Below, one piece after another: positions 50,778-60,432 of a stretch of 64,000 nt of DNA (within the stretch, counting starts at the first letter, position 1; every line of letters starts with the position of its first letter). The notes beneath the pieces were generated by a model. It saw nothing but the letters and a program-made list of their open reading frames with translations, was not told where the DNA came from and made no database searches. The position numbers and the translations under genes were made by a program. This DNA is from Planctomycetales bacterium 10988. Lineage in GTDB: Bacteria; Planctomycetota; Planctomycetia; Pirellulales; Pb10988. The stretch is from positions 3,872,709-3,936,708 of the forward strand of contig CP043547.1 in NCBI GenBank assembly GCA_009664345.1, given 5' to 3'.

Positions 50778-51050
50778 GGGAATCCTTTGTGGGGGGCAAA
50801 AAAGAAAGAACAAACGATTCCGGCAAGTCTACGCTTCTTCGCCCCTCCTCGCTAGTTGCCTCCTTAGACTCCCGGCAAGTTTCAATATTTTTCTTGCGAT
50901 GTTCCGCCTCACACGGCGTAGTAGAAAGAAAGAATATATATCTTGTGTTTTATGTGGGAAATATAACGAAAGGTCATTCTTCCCTCTAAGAAATTTGGTA
51001 TATTAAAGTCTCACGATCATTCCCAGGCGACGGATTCCATGGAGAGCGAA

Positions 51051-52439
51051 ATGACACGTCGAGCTATTTGTTCCTTATTATTTGCACTGCTTACCCTTCT
51101 AGGATGTAGTTCGGGAGATTCAACCTCGGAGCAACCCAAAGCCGTATCCAAGGAAGATGCCGCCGCGGCCATGGAAAAAGTCCTAAACGCCATCGAAAAA
51201 AGCGAAGCCAAGCGGCTGGCGGGAGAGAGGGATTTTGAGGAACTTCCCACTCAAGGGTTTCAGGAATGGGTCGATGTTTCTTCCAAGAAACCAGGAACGA
51301 TTCGGGTGCATTTTACCCGGATCAAGAATCTTTCCGTCGATCAATGCCCTGAAGCTTTTCAAGAAGCTTTCGAGCAGTATCGATCGGGAATGGATGCCGC
51401 CAACAAGTCGGTTCAAGACTGGATGTCCGAGCAAGAATGGATGGCTGAGAAGGATAAGAAAGAAGCGGCGATAAGACTGAATGAGCAACTCAAACAATCG
51501 CTTGATGCGGAAATTGCGATGCTCTCGATTGCTGAAGAATATGGCGTCCAACCCCCTGAGCGGAGTCAAAACCGAGCGAGACTATTCCTACTCTATCAGG
51601 CTTTTTCAAAACTCTTCGCCCTTCAAAAGGAGTATAAACGGGCAGTCCAAGAATCCATGGAACAGGGTAGTTCTCCGGAGGCTCTGCTGGAACTCCTTGG
51701 AGATTATCGGAATGAAGCTGCCCAACTCCGGACAGAAGCCAAGTTAGGGTTTTGGGGGAATGACTACATCAAGGCGCTTACCGAGTATCGAAGATATGCG
51801 GATGAAACATGGTCTCTCTATGAAACACTTCGCAGATTTCCAGGGGCCACAGCCGATGTAGAGCAGCTAAAGAAGGCGGTCAATAATTACACGGGTTTTA
51901 TGATTGTTGGATCGAACCTCCTAGAGGCCGAAGAGGCGTTGATTATTGAAGCAAAGATGGATGGATTGCCCGTAATCGAATCTGAAATAGATCTGAGAGA
52001 AGCCCGCTTCGTTCTCGAATTTCTGATGAGGATGCGAGTCACTCGATTCGAACAGCGAGAATACTTTGAAAAAGTCAAAAGGCTAGGAAAAAAGATCGTT
52101 TTGGAGGGCTACTTTCGCAGGGAAGAATCTGGGCTGAAATTTCCGAATAAAGAAAAGCTTCCTGAATCGATGCAAACTCTCCTTGAAAAGCATCTACTAA
52201 CGGTTTCCACCCTTCATGAGATTTACGCTGCGGACACGAGCATCTATGAGAGTGATAGGAAGGCAGAGGGCCTAATGGCCGAGTATCTGGAATCGATTCC
52301 AGAGCTTTATTCCGCCGCAATGCTCTGTGATCTTCCGCCATTGCTGAAGCATCCGATTAGTATGGGGATCGTCGTAACCCCTGATCTGGAACCCCAATGG
52401 GGGAGTCTACTTCAAAAAATAACGGAAGAACGATATTAG
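51051..52439 (+). CDS. Hypothetical helical lipoprotein
   Basis: This 462-residue protein begins MTRRAICSLLFALLTLLGC, a lipoprotein signal with lipobox LLGC (Cys19), followed by SSGDS. ATG 51051 is preferred over 51039 because GGAG lies 7-8 nt upstream and the charged N-terminus directly precedes the hydrophobic stretch. The mature part is highly charged and almost entirely helical. Residues about 50-90 (ELPTQGFQEWVDVSSKKPGT) may form a small beta module. I do not recognise the family. It should be anchored in an envelope membrane. It converges on thyX with 4 bp between stop codons. Confidence 0.7.
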   Translation: MTRRAICSLLFALLTLLGCSSGDSTSEQPKAVSKEDAAAAMEKVLNAIEKSEAKRLAGERDFEELPTQGFQEWVDVSSKKPGTIRVHFTRIKNLSVDQCPEAFQEAFEQYRSGMDAANKSVQDWMSEQEWMAEKDKKEAAIRLNEQLKQSLDAEIAMLSIAEEYGVQPPERSQNRARLFLLYQAFSKLFALQKEYKRAVQESMEQGSSPEALLELLGDYRNEAAQLRTEAKLGFWGNDYIKALTEYRRYADETWSLYETLRRFPGATADVEQLKKAVNNYTGFMIVGSNLLEAEEALIIEAKMDGLPVIESEIDLREARFVLEFLMRMRVTRFEQREYFEKVKRLGKKIVLEGYFRREESGLKFPNKEKLPESMQTLLEKHLLTVSTLHEIYAADTSIYESDRKAEGLMAEYLESIPELYSAAMLCDLPPLLKHPISMGIVVTPDLEPQWGSLLQKITEERY

Positions 52440-52443
52440 GCCA

Positions 52444-53349
52444 TTATGCTTCGGGGATGAGGCCCAAACGGCGGAATTTGGCAAGGCATTCGTCGCGTTC
52501 ACGGCAGCGTTTGAGATTCGCCCAGATGTCGGGTTGTACGGCGAGGAGGTCTTCTTCGGTGGCAGTTGTTTTTTGCTCGCGTTGCAGGTGGGCTTGCAGG
52601 CGTCCGCAGAGTTCGATCTCCAACTTGGAAAGCATCATCGCCCCGAGTCGGTAATCTTCAAAGGCTTCCCAAACCACGGGAAAGAGCGGCTTGACGATGT
52701 TTTCCCCGAGCGTCGTCGCGAACTTGCGGATTTCCAACTGGGCATGAGAATCCATCCGCAGGGCCAAAAAGTGCAGCAAGTTATGAAGGTCGATCTTCCA
52801 ATAAGCCTCGGTATACGTGCAAAGGGGCAAGTCTTTGCGGGCCTGCTCGCGAGCAACGCCTTGCTCCAAGCGGTCTTCATACAATTGGCGGGCCTGTTCA
52901 TGAAAGGCCGCTTCCGAAGAGGTCAATGCCTGGCCGAGTCCCCCTTCGATAAAACCTTCACTTCCCTGACGATTGGACTTCGACTGCAACCGCCATTCAT
53001 CCTCCGGCGTGCCTTGCATGGCGTCGATAGCTAGTGAATACCTCGTGCTGTATTCATTAATTGAGGCCGCGCGATGTCTGACCCACTGACGCCAAGTGTC
53101 CATCGGAACGCGGACGAGGACTTTGATTTCGGCCATTTCAAAAGGCGTCGTATGGCGATGTCGCATCAAGTAACGAATGAGCGTGCGGTCGTCGCTGACT
53201 TTTTTCGTCCCTTCCCCGTAGCTGACGCGGGCGGCTTGTACGATTGCCCCGTCATCGCCCATGCAGTCAACCAGACAGACATACCCCTGATCCAATACGG
53301 GGAATTTTTGCCAACGTAGCTCTTCGACCAAGGAACGGTTGCTCGCCAT
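52444..53349 (-). CDS. thyX: FAD-dependent thymidylate synthase ThyX
   Basis: This 301-residue enzyme converts dUMP to dTMP using FAD and methylene-tetrahydrofolate. The diagnostic ThyX motif RHRxxSxNExSxRY is present as RHRAASINEYSTRY at about residues 92-105. HTTPFEMAE upstream and the C-terminal DLHNLLHFLALRMDSHAQLE, containing the substrate-binding Arg region, are also typical. The frame extends to 53445, but ATG 53349 matches the usual family start. It lies downstream of the coiled-coil gene on the same strand (114 bp gap). ThyX is cytoplasmic; no link with the neighbouring envelope genes is evident. Confidence 0.93.
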   Translation of the reverse strand: MASNRSLVEELRWQKFPVLDQGYVCLVDCMGDDGAIVQAARVSYGEGTKKVSDDRTLIRYLMRHRHTTPFEMAEIKVLVRVPMDTWRQWVRHRAASINEYSTRYSLAIDAMQGTPEDEWRLQSKSNRQGSEGFIEGGLGQALTSSEAAFHEQARQLYEDRLEQGVAREQARKDLPLCTYTEAYWKIDLHNLLHFLALRMDSHAQLEIRKFATTLGENIVKPLFPVVWEAFEDYRLGAMMLSKLEIELCGRLQAHLQREQKTTATEEDLLAVQPDIWANLKRCRERDECLAKFRRLGLIPEA

Positions 53350-53463
53350 GGGGAAGCATCTCAAACAAGAGGAAGCGGGAAAGAGCGACTCTCCGTAGCC
53401 GCAATTGATAGCTTCTAAGGTACGCTCTGAGAGGAAAGGTGACAAGCGGGGGCGGTTGCTCTC

Positions 53464-56382
53464 CTAGTCCTCTGAAGTCCAGAATACCGGGCGGCCTTGT
53501 TGAAACGCATACGGATTGATCGAGGCGAGCGAGAATTCTCGATTGTCCAAGCTGCCGACTTTTTGGAATCGCCACGGGCCGGTCTTCGGGGCAACCAGCA
53601 CCCACAAGTCGCCTTGGCGAGGGGGACGATCGCGGAAAGCCACGGTCCATTTGCCCGTTTCTTCTTGATGCAGCCAACCGGTCCAGAGATAAGGTTCTCC
53701 GATCGACGACCCGATCCGTTGCAGGCGGCTCATCGCGTCTTTCGTCGCATCTTCAATACTAGGAAAGTTTTCCAAGACCGTTTGGGCAATTTTCCGCTGC
53801 TCGTTGGCTTCTTTCTCTTCGGGATTGACCCAATTGGTAATCCGGTCCAAACCGCTGGAAGTCAGGGCATCTTTATGAGCTTCAAAGGCTTCCGCAAAGG
53901 GAAGGCTGCCGCGAGAGCCAACTTCGATAATCTTTTGCATCATTTCGACACGAAGGATCGGATCGACCTCTTGGGCTTTGAGAACGGTACTCAGCAGGTC
54001 AGCGAAAATGTTTTCCCAGTTGCGTTTTTGCCGCTCGGCGACGGGGTTGCGGGCGTAGTCATTCAGCCGGCTGAGCACGCTTTTCAGCGAATCGACCAAA
54101 CCGATCTGGGGGGCATTTCCACTTTGCAGGACACTGTCTCGTTGCACCCGTTCTAGCTCTGTCCCTCCATTTTGATCGCTGAGGAATCGCACGGTGAAGC
54201 GATCGTTGCTCTGCAAGATGCTCGGTTCGGATTCCATATAGAAACTGCCGGAAGTGGTCTTCACCCGCCAGAGCGGACCGCCGATGAATTGATTATCCCA
54301 CATCCTGCGCAAAGCCTGGGTCGCCGAGGAAGAACCACTGCCTCGGGCGGAGATCGCCTGCCAATCTCGAAGTCGAGTTCGCAAGTCATCCAGAATGGGA
54401 AGGCGTTGATTCTCTTCCAAGAAAGACTGCGTGGTTTTGACACGTACCTCCGCTTGGCCGGGGGAAAGCTGGGCCCCGTCGCTGGACCAAACCCCGAGGA
54501 AACTATTCCAAGCCAAGACCGCCTGGAGGCCAGGGACTTCTTCCAAGCTATCCTTGATCGCCTCGGCGGTAGGTGATTCCGGCTGGACCTTGATGACGGC
54601 TTCCAGTGCATTGCGGTAGGCGGGAATTTCGCCGACCATTCGCCGCACGCGGGAGATCGCTTCCTGACGTTCATCGGCCAGACGAAGACGTTGCGAACGA
54701 GTACGCAGGTCCGCCGAAAGCTCATCCGCCCGCTTCTTCAAATCTTCCGGGACAGGGCGATTCCGTTCGAGGGTCGATTCCAAGTTACTTGCCAATCGCG
54801 TGAGCTTTTGCCGCAGGACGAAGCGATCTTCGGGATTGTCTTCGGGCAGGGAAGAAAGTTCGCGATCCAAGTCATTGATCGTTTGCATCAAGACGGAACG
54901 GCGGGAAGATTCTTGCTCTTCCTGCACGGCATCGACCTTCGTTTTCCAGTTGCGGACGCGGTTGCGTTCTTCGGTGGTGCGTGCCAATCGGGCCGCTTCT
55001 TGCAAGGCCATGTCGTTCGGCAGGCGGACGCCGGCCTCTTCTGCCTCTTCGATTTTTTCAAGATAGGAAGCTCGGCGGCGTTCCTCCGCGGCGAGTTTAT
55101 CGACGAGCGGTTCGAAGCTCGCATCGGACGCCATGATCGGCTCGTCCTTTTCCAGCTGCTCTAAAAAGGCTTTGCCTTCGTCGAACTTTTCTTGATTCAC
55201 CAAGGAAGCAAGCTGATCACGTTGTTTGGCAAGTTCGATTTTGTAACGTTCATTGGCAATCATTCGCCAAGCGGTCATGCCGATCCCGACGGCAACGAAG
55301 ATCAAAAAAGCCCCCAACAGAATCCAATTGCGGAAGGCGATCGTCTTGAGGCGTTCGATTTCGCGTTTGTATTTATTGTCGGTCTCCGGCGGAATTTTCA
55401 TCCCGTAGAGATTGAGTTGGCGGTGGATTTGGACCAATTCCTTGCGGGGACGCCGGGCGATAATCGCGTTTTCCAGCTGTTGGACATGGATGGCAAAGGC
55501 CTCTTTGCGACGCTCTTGGTCCTCTTTCTCTTGCAGATATTCCCAGACGGGAGCGACCTCTTCATGCACCGGATGATCGTCGGGCAGTTCGACCCGCTCG
55601 ATGAGTTCGCCCCATTGATCGCGGAGTTCGTAGACTTCTTGAACCTGATCGTGGGCCATGGCCTGCTTCATCTTTTGTAGAATCTTGGCCAATTCATTTT
55701 TCGAAGAAGCTTTTTCCAGGCGGTTGCAGGCCCGTTCCAACCGCTGGGCAACGTCAGGTGGAGTCTCGACGAGCCAGGTATCTTCCTGTTGCAAATGCGT
55801 TCGCAGCCCCTTGAGCCCTCGGAGGTCCCGCCCTTCGTACATGCGATTGATCATCTCGGGGACTTCTTCCAACCAAGCCGATTGGAATTTGGCGAGGTCT
55901 TCCTTCCAGAAAGGTTGGCTCGGGTCGAGGTATTCGAGTTCGAAGATCGTGCCCAAACGTTTGGAGAGCGAAGCTCCGCTGAGGGATTCTTCTCGGAAAC
56001 GCTTGAGGTGATCTTGAATGGGGGCCTCCATGGCGAAGGCTTCCGCTAACTCTTTGGCAATTTCTAGATTGAGATCGGGAGGCGTTTCCAGCTCGTGGGC
56101 CTTGGTGTAATCCTGCCAGTCGGCGAACTCCGCGAAGTCGAGCGATGCCACCAGGTCGATGAGCGGCGGGTCCCAATCGCTACGACGCAGGGCCTCGCTG
56201 CGGTAGCCTTGTTGCAATAACTCCTGGCAAGCCTCCAGCCGGGCGTTTGCCTGATGACAAAGTTGGGTAAACTGCGCTGCTTTTGGGGCCGCATTCTGCG
56301 GGTCCGCACCTTCGCCGGATAGAATCTCTTGGATGGATTCGATCAAGGTAAGATAATCGGGAACAGTAGACGACTGCGACAT
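53464..56382 (-). CDS. Large single-pass coiled-coil membrane protein of unknown function
   Basis: This 972-residue protein has no N-terminal signal. Residues 1-345 are helical and acidic. One clear transmembrane segment lies at about residues 349-371 (NWILLGAFLIFVAVGIGMTA). It is followed by a long heptad-rich region (about 375-600), a mixed region, and a C-terminal beta-rich domain (about 880-972; YLWTGWLHQEETGKWTVAFR, then QGDLWVLVAPKTGPWRFQKV). No known family is recognised. It follows the GTPase-like gene on the same strand after 127 bp and may form an operon with it. It could be an envelope scaffold regulated by that NTPase; this is inference from proximity. Confidence 0.75.
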   Translation of the reverse strand: MSQSSTVPDYLTLIESIQEILSGEGADPQNAAPKAAQFTQLCHQANARLEACQELLQQGYRSEALRRSDWDPPLIDLVASLDFAEFADWQDYTKAHELETPPDLNLEIAKELAEAFAMEAPIQDHLKRFREESLSGASLSKRLGTIFELEYLDPSQPFWKEDLAKFQSAWLEEVPEMINRMYEGRDLRGLKGLRTHLQQEDTWLVETPPDVAQRLERACNRLEKASSKNELAKILQKMKQAMAHDQVQEVYELRDQWGELIERVELPDDHPVHEEVAPVWEYLQEKEDQERRKEAFAIHVQQLENAIIARRPRKELVQIHRQLNLYGMKIPPETDNKYKREIERLKTIAFRNWILLGAFLIFVAVGIGMTAWRMIANERYKIELAKQRDQLASLVNQEKFDEGKAFLEQLEKDEPIMASDASFEPLVDKLAAEERRRASYLEKIEEAEEAGVRLPNDMALQEAARLARTTEERNRVRNWKTKVDAVQEEQESSRRSVLMQTINDLDRELSSLPEDNPEDRFVLRQKLTRLASNLESTLERNRPVPEDLKKRADELSADLRTRSQRLRLADERQEAISRVRRMVGEIPAYRNALEAVIKVQPESPTAEAIKDSLEEVPGLQAVLAWNSFLGVWSSDGAQLSPGQAEVRVKTTQSFLEENQRLPILDDLRTRLRDWQAISARGSGSSSATQALRRMWDNQFIGGPLWRVKTTSGSFYMESEPSILQSNDRFTVRFLSDQNGGTELERVQRDSVLQSGNAPQIGLVDSLKSVLSRLNDYARNPVAERQKRNWENIFADLLSTVLKAQEVDPILRVEMMQKIIEVGSRGSLPFAEAFEAHKDALTSSGLDRITNWVNPEEKEANEQRKIAQTVLENFPSIEDATKDAMSRLQRIGSSIGEPYLWTGWLHQEETGKWTVAFRDRPPRQGDLWVLVAPKTGPWRFQKVGSLDNREFSLASINPYAFQQGRPVFWTSED

Positions 56383-56509
56383 GACGAGGCCTATAGATAA
56401 AGTTTCAATGGTTGGATCGAGGGGATCCTAAAAGCGTTTTTTAGATTGTTCGCATTGCGGGTCGATCGCTTGTTGTCAAAAAGTAGTTTTTGCCTTAGTC
56501 GGGAAGCGG

Positions 56510-57868
56510 TCAGTTTTTGATCCCACGATGCCACTCAGGAAGCCAAGATGAAAGCAGGGCCAGCCAAGCCCAATCCCAGCCGACCGGGGCTTCGCGAGTC
56601 TTGGGCTGAGCGGTCAAGGCATTTCCGCCCCAAGGTAAAAAGTAGATTTCGTGAGCCAACGGGGCCACGGCGGAGACCAAATCCGGGGCTTCCGATTCTA
56701 GCTTCTTTTTCAAAGCTTCTGAAATCGCCTTCCAAGTCCCTTTGGAAAATTTCCCCGGCGGCGGGCCGTTTTGCGGTTGCCAACAAGGAGGAAATTCATT
56801 CAAAGGAAATTGATCTTTCCAGAGATCGTACTTCGTCAACAACACAATCAGTTGCGAAAACTTCGGCGGTCCGCCTTGTCCGGGTTGCCGCATTCGCTGA
56901 CTCCAGGCAATCAAGCGATCCGCCTGCGATGCCGTTTCGGTCACGGCGGGATGCCCATTCTGACCGGCCCAACTTTGACAACCTTGATCTTGTGTCGGAT
57001 CGAACAGGAAAAGAACCGTCTTCACGCGGGCGATTTGCGAAAGCTTCATCTCCGGTCCGCTGGTCGCCAACGGATCGCGATAGAATGTAAACCACGTCGG
57101 CGGTAGCTGCGTATCGGCTTTCGGATTCAGAATCGTATTTAAAGGACGCAAGAGGGAGATGCGATTTCCAGGAGGACCGATTCCGGCCCAGAGTTCGCCA
57201 TCTTTCTCATCCGGCGTTCGTCCCCACTCTACAACGCGGGCGGCGACGGAATTTCCTTCTTCGATGGGCAGTTCGCTTTGGCAAACGTTATTGAGTTGCT
57301 TTTGCCGTTTCGAAACCGTCAGAGGATCGTCGGGCAGTTCCACCACGCCTTCCCAAGAGAAAGAGGACCAAAAGTCTTTCATCCAAGGCTCGCGTAGGGC
57401 CGTGACAAAGGACGTTTTCCCACTGCCGGGAATGCCCAGAACCGGAATCGGCGAAGATTCCAACTCCATCGTTGCCGGAGGAACGGGCAAATGACAATGC
57501 GGGCAGGCCAAATGTAAGGCCGGCTCGCCGCGTCCATCAAGGGCATAGCCTTCGGGATGAAATCGACTTGGCAAAAAACGCAAAGACGCCTGCGGTCCCA
57601 ACCGCGGATCGCGACGCATCGCGGGGTCTCCGCTGATCCAAACGGTTTCCGCAGGAGCAAAGCGAAAGCCACAAAGCGGGCATCGAGACTTGGTTCGTAG
57701 AATCCCACTAGCCGAAGTACGAATGACCGAACTGTTGCTGCCTAATCGACTTCGGCTGCCGCTTTTGCTTCCGGTCCCGCTCTTTCGACCTGAGCCGGTT
57801 CCACTCTTTCGGCCTGATCCGCCTTTGCTACCGAGTGAACCGGTGCTGTTCCCCCGTGCTGTTGACAT
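56510..57868 (-). CDS. Zinc-ribbon P-loop GTPase-like protein
   Basis: This 452-residue protein starts at ATG 57868, preceded by GGGAG at 5 nt. Residues 1-60 are a low-complexity Gly/Ser/Lys/Arg tract (GSKGGSGRKSGTGSGRKSGT). A split zinc ribbon follows (CPLCGFRF and CPHCHLPVP). The P-loop GIPGSGKTS lies near residues 145-153, a Walker-B-like FLFDPTQD further on, and LLTKYDLW matches the [N/T]KxD guanine-specificity motif. This layout resembles the zinc-ribbon 'double-GTPase' NTPases reported in prokaryotic conflict or signalling systems, but family membership is not proven. The partner coiled-coil membrane protein is encoded immediately downstream. Confidence 0.7.
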   Translation of the reverse strand: MSTARGNSTGSLGSKGGSGRKSGTGSGRKSGTGSKSGSRSRLGSNSSVIRTSASGILRTKSRCPLCGFRFAPAETVWISGDPAMRRDPRLGPQASLRFLPSRFHPEGYALDGRGEPALHLACPHCHLPVPPATMELESSPIPVLGIPGSGKTSFVTALREPWMKDFWSSFSWEGVVELPDDPLTVSKRQKQLNNVCQSELPIEEGNSVAARVVEWGRTPDEKDGELWAGIGPPGNRISLLRPLNTILNPKADTQLPPTWFTFYRDPLATSGPEMKLSQIARVKTVLFLFDPTQDQGCQSWAGQNGHPAVTETASQADRLIAWSQRMRQPGQGGPPKFSQLIVLLTKYDLWKDQFPLNEFPPCWQPQNGPPPGKFSKGTWKAISEALKKKLESEAPDLVSAVAPLAHEIYFLPWGGNALTAQPKTREAPVGWDWAWLALLSSWLPEWHRGIKN

Positions 57869-58585
57869 CGTTCTCCCGCCGCCCTTCTGTTCCAACTATC
57901 TCTTATGGTGGAGAAACGGTCCCGCGTATGCAGGACGATTTTTCCGCTGACGTGTGAACGCCTACATGGTGTATCTTCAATGCAGAACTGCTGAAGATGG
58001 TCGTGCTTCGATGATTGATCGTTTGCCCCTGCCCTGAGCCGATCTTCATGAGTTGCCGGTTGGTCTATGTCGTTGACAACTTGGCCCTGTTGTACGTTAG
58101 GAGGAAATGTCAAGCAAGCAAATCTCTCTCTTTTTTCGAGATTCTCGCCTGCCGAAATTCTCGACGAATCGTACCTTGAAGTCTTTTACTTGCCCAGGGA
58201 GCGTTTTGTCGTTCGTTAATCTACACTATACCATGTCAGGAGAAAAAACGCTCACGATTTCCCGCTGGTTTTTGAGATTCTTCCTCGTCAGGAAGCGATG
58301 TTTCCCTGGTTCTTCCTTGGAACTTCCACCGGCAAGAGAACGAAGGTTTTTGTGATTTTCCAGAGAAAGACTTTTGCCTCCTCCAAGGGTATGTTACTTT
58401 AGCTCTAGCCAAATCGAGGGTGGGTGTATACAGACAGGAGTCTTGGTTTGTCTACTTTTTTGCTGGCATTTCCAGTCTGTCAGGAACCGATGGTCAGCCG
58501 GCATGTTCTGCCTTTTCCGTTCTTTCATTAGAAACGATACTCAAGCGAGTCGGGCTTGTCTCTTCACCGAGGCGAAAGGGAAATG
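57869..58585. other. Divergent intergenic region
   Basis: This 0.7-kb gap between the GTPase-like gene and the LRR lipoprotein contains only short frames without ribosome sites. Inverted repeats include CTTCCT/AGGAAG around 58283-58299. Promoters for both genes are expected but not recognised. Confidence 0.4.
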
Positions 58586-60289
58586 ATGAAACTCCGCCTT
58601 TTCTGCTGTGTTTGCCTCCTGTTGGTCGGATGTTCCGGCGGCAGCTCCTCCAAATCCGACTTAAAAATGGCGGCGGGCAGTTATGATTATCGAGAATCGT
58701 TCGGCAATCTGAGCCAAGACAATGTGAATGACGAAGTGCTGTCGGAGTTGGCCCAGGCGGAGCAACTGCATGTCCTCCGACAAGCCCTGGATGTGGATGG
58801 AGAGCCTGCCGCCCAGGATCGGCAAATTGCCTCGCTCGATCTTTCGGGCACCGAGATCAGTAGCGATGGGCTTCGGTATCTGCAAGGCTTGACGAATCTT
58901 CATTCGCTCGATTTGGGGGAAACTTCGGTCGATTCCACGGGCATGCGGCATTTAAGCATCCTCTCGAATCTCCTGACGCTCAATCTCGGGGATACCCTCG
59001 TTGATGATGAAGGGTTGCCGCCGCTGGAAAGCCTGAAGCAGTTGCAAACGTTAAGGTTGGGAGGAACACAAGTCACCGGGGCGGGAATGTCCCACTTGCA
59101 GGGCTTGACGAAGCTCCAAGAACTCCAGCTTGTGGGTACCAAGGTAGACGATGAGGGAATTCACTCTTTGGAAGGGCTGACCAGTCTCAAAACCCTTGAT
59201 CTCTTTGGTACAGAGATCAGTGATGCGGGCCTGCCGCACTTGGCCAAGATGACGACCCTGGAGTCGCTCGACCTCAGTGATACAAAAGTCAAAGTCGCTG
59301 CCTTTCAGTCCGTCCAAACATTAACCAATCTCCGTGCGTTGAAGTTGGCGTTCAACACAGAATTGACTGATGTCGGCTTGGCTGCCCTTCAGGAATTTCC
59401 TCGGTTGGAGATTCTCGATTTGGAATACACTGGAATCGGAGATGATGGTATTGCGAATCTCTCCAGTGCGGTTTCTTTGCGAGAGCTAACGCTGGCGAAT
59501 ACGCAAATTACCGATGAAGGATTGGCCCATCTGTCTGGCTTGATCGGGTTAGAAAAGCTCAATCTTACCGCGACGAAGATCAGCAACGACGGTTTGAAGC
59601 ACGTTTCGAATCTTTCCAGCCTCACGGAATTGAATCTCCTGCGAACGTCGGTGACAGATCAAGGGCTTTCGCATCTAGAACACCTTCTCGTTTTGCAAAA
59701 GCTCTGGCTTTCACGCTGTGAAATCACCGACGATGGATTGAAGCATCTGGAAAACTTGATCAACCTGCAGAACCTCAATCTTGCCTATACCAAGATCAGC
59801 AACGACGGACTGGCGCATCTCGAAGGGTTGACCAATTTGGAAATACTTTATCTGGATGGAAATCCGATCGACGATACCGGCATCGCCCATCTCTCGGGTT
59901 TGGCGAATATGACGAACTTGCACCTGTTCGGCACCGAGGTGAACGACGACGCCCTCAGTCATTTGCGACCGCTTGTGCAACTCTCGGAGCTTTATCTCAG
60001 CAAAACCAAAGTAGAAGGACCGGGGCTTGTTTCCTTGACGGGTCTCGATCAATTAAAGGTTCTTTGGCTCACGCAAACGCCGATCACAGATGAGGGATTG
60101 GCGGGGATTCAGCACTTGAAGCATTTGCATAATCTCTGGCTGAGCGAAACGGAGATCAGCGATGAGGGGTTGGTCCATCTCCGTGGCTTGGACAAATTGG
60201 AAGTCCTTTGGCTCAACGACACCCAAGTGACGCTGGAAGGGGCGCAAGGCCTGTTTCAATACCTTCCCAACTGTACGATCTATCGCTAA
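58586..60289 (+). CDS. Leucine-rich-repeat lipoprotein with 20 LRRs
   Basis: This 567-residue protein starts at ATG 58586, which has AAAGGGA at a good distance (ATG 58583 is the alternative). MKLRLFCCVCLLLVGC is a lipoprotein signal with lipobox LVGC, so the product is anchored in an envelope membrane. After about 70 residues it consists of 20 consecutive 24-residue LRRs of the form LxxLxLxxTxIxDxGLxHLxxLxx, ending at the C-terminus (LPNCTIYR). The Thr-rich variant is widespread in planctomycetes. It probably mediates protein-protein contact at the cell surface; ligand unknown. Confidence 0.88.
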   Translation: MKLRLFCCVCLLLVGCSGGSSSKSDLKMAAGSYDYRESFGNLSQDNVNDEVLSELAQAEQLHVLRQALDVDGEPAAQDRQIASLDLSGTEISSDGLRYLQGLTNLHSLDLGETSVDSTGMRHLSILSNLLTLNLGDTLVDDEGLPPLESLKQLQTLRLGGTQVTGAGMSHLQGLTKLQELQLVGTKVDDEGIHSLEGLTSLKTLDLFGTEISDAGLPHLAKMTTLESLDLSDTKVKVAAFQSVQTLTNLRALKLAFNTELTDVGLAALQEFPRLEILDLEYTGIGDDGIANLSSAVSLRELTLANTQITDEGLAHLSGLIGLEKLNLTATKISNDGLKHVSNLSSLTELNLLRTSVTDQGLSHLEHLLVLQKLWLSRCEITDDGLKHLENLINLQNLNLAYTKISNDGLAHLEGLTNLEILYLDGNPIDDTGIAHLSGLANMTNLHLFGTEVNDDALSHLRPLVQLSELYLSKTKVEGPGLVSLTGLDQLKVLWLTQTPITDEGLAGIQHLKHLHNLWLSETEISDEGLVHLRGLDKLEVLWLNDTQVTLEGAQGLFQYLPNCTIYR

Positions 60290-60432
60290 GTGCCGTTCCG
60301 AAGCGAAGCACCTCTTGCAAACCGCCCCTGGGTGGCAGATACTCGGGCGAAGTGACGATTCGGTCGATTCTCTTTTGAATCTTATAAAAACCGAATTTTG
60401 GATTGAGTCTCTTTGCCCCCAGGAGTTGATTG

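Noticed and set aside
58107-58355. An 82-codon plus-strand frame before the LRR gene
   Set aside because: Low-quality composition, no ribosome site and no homology visible.
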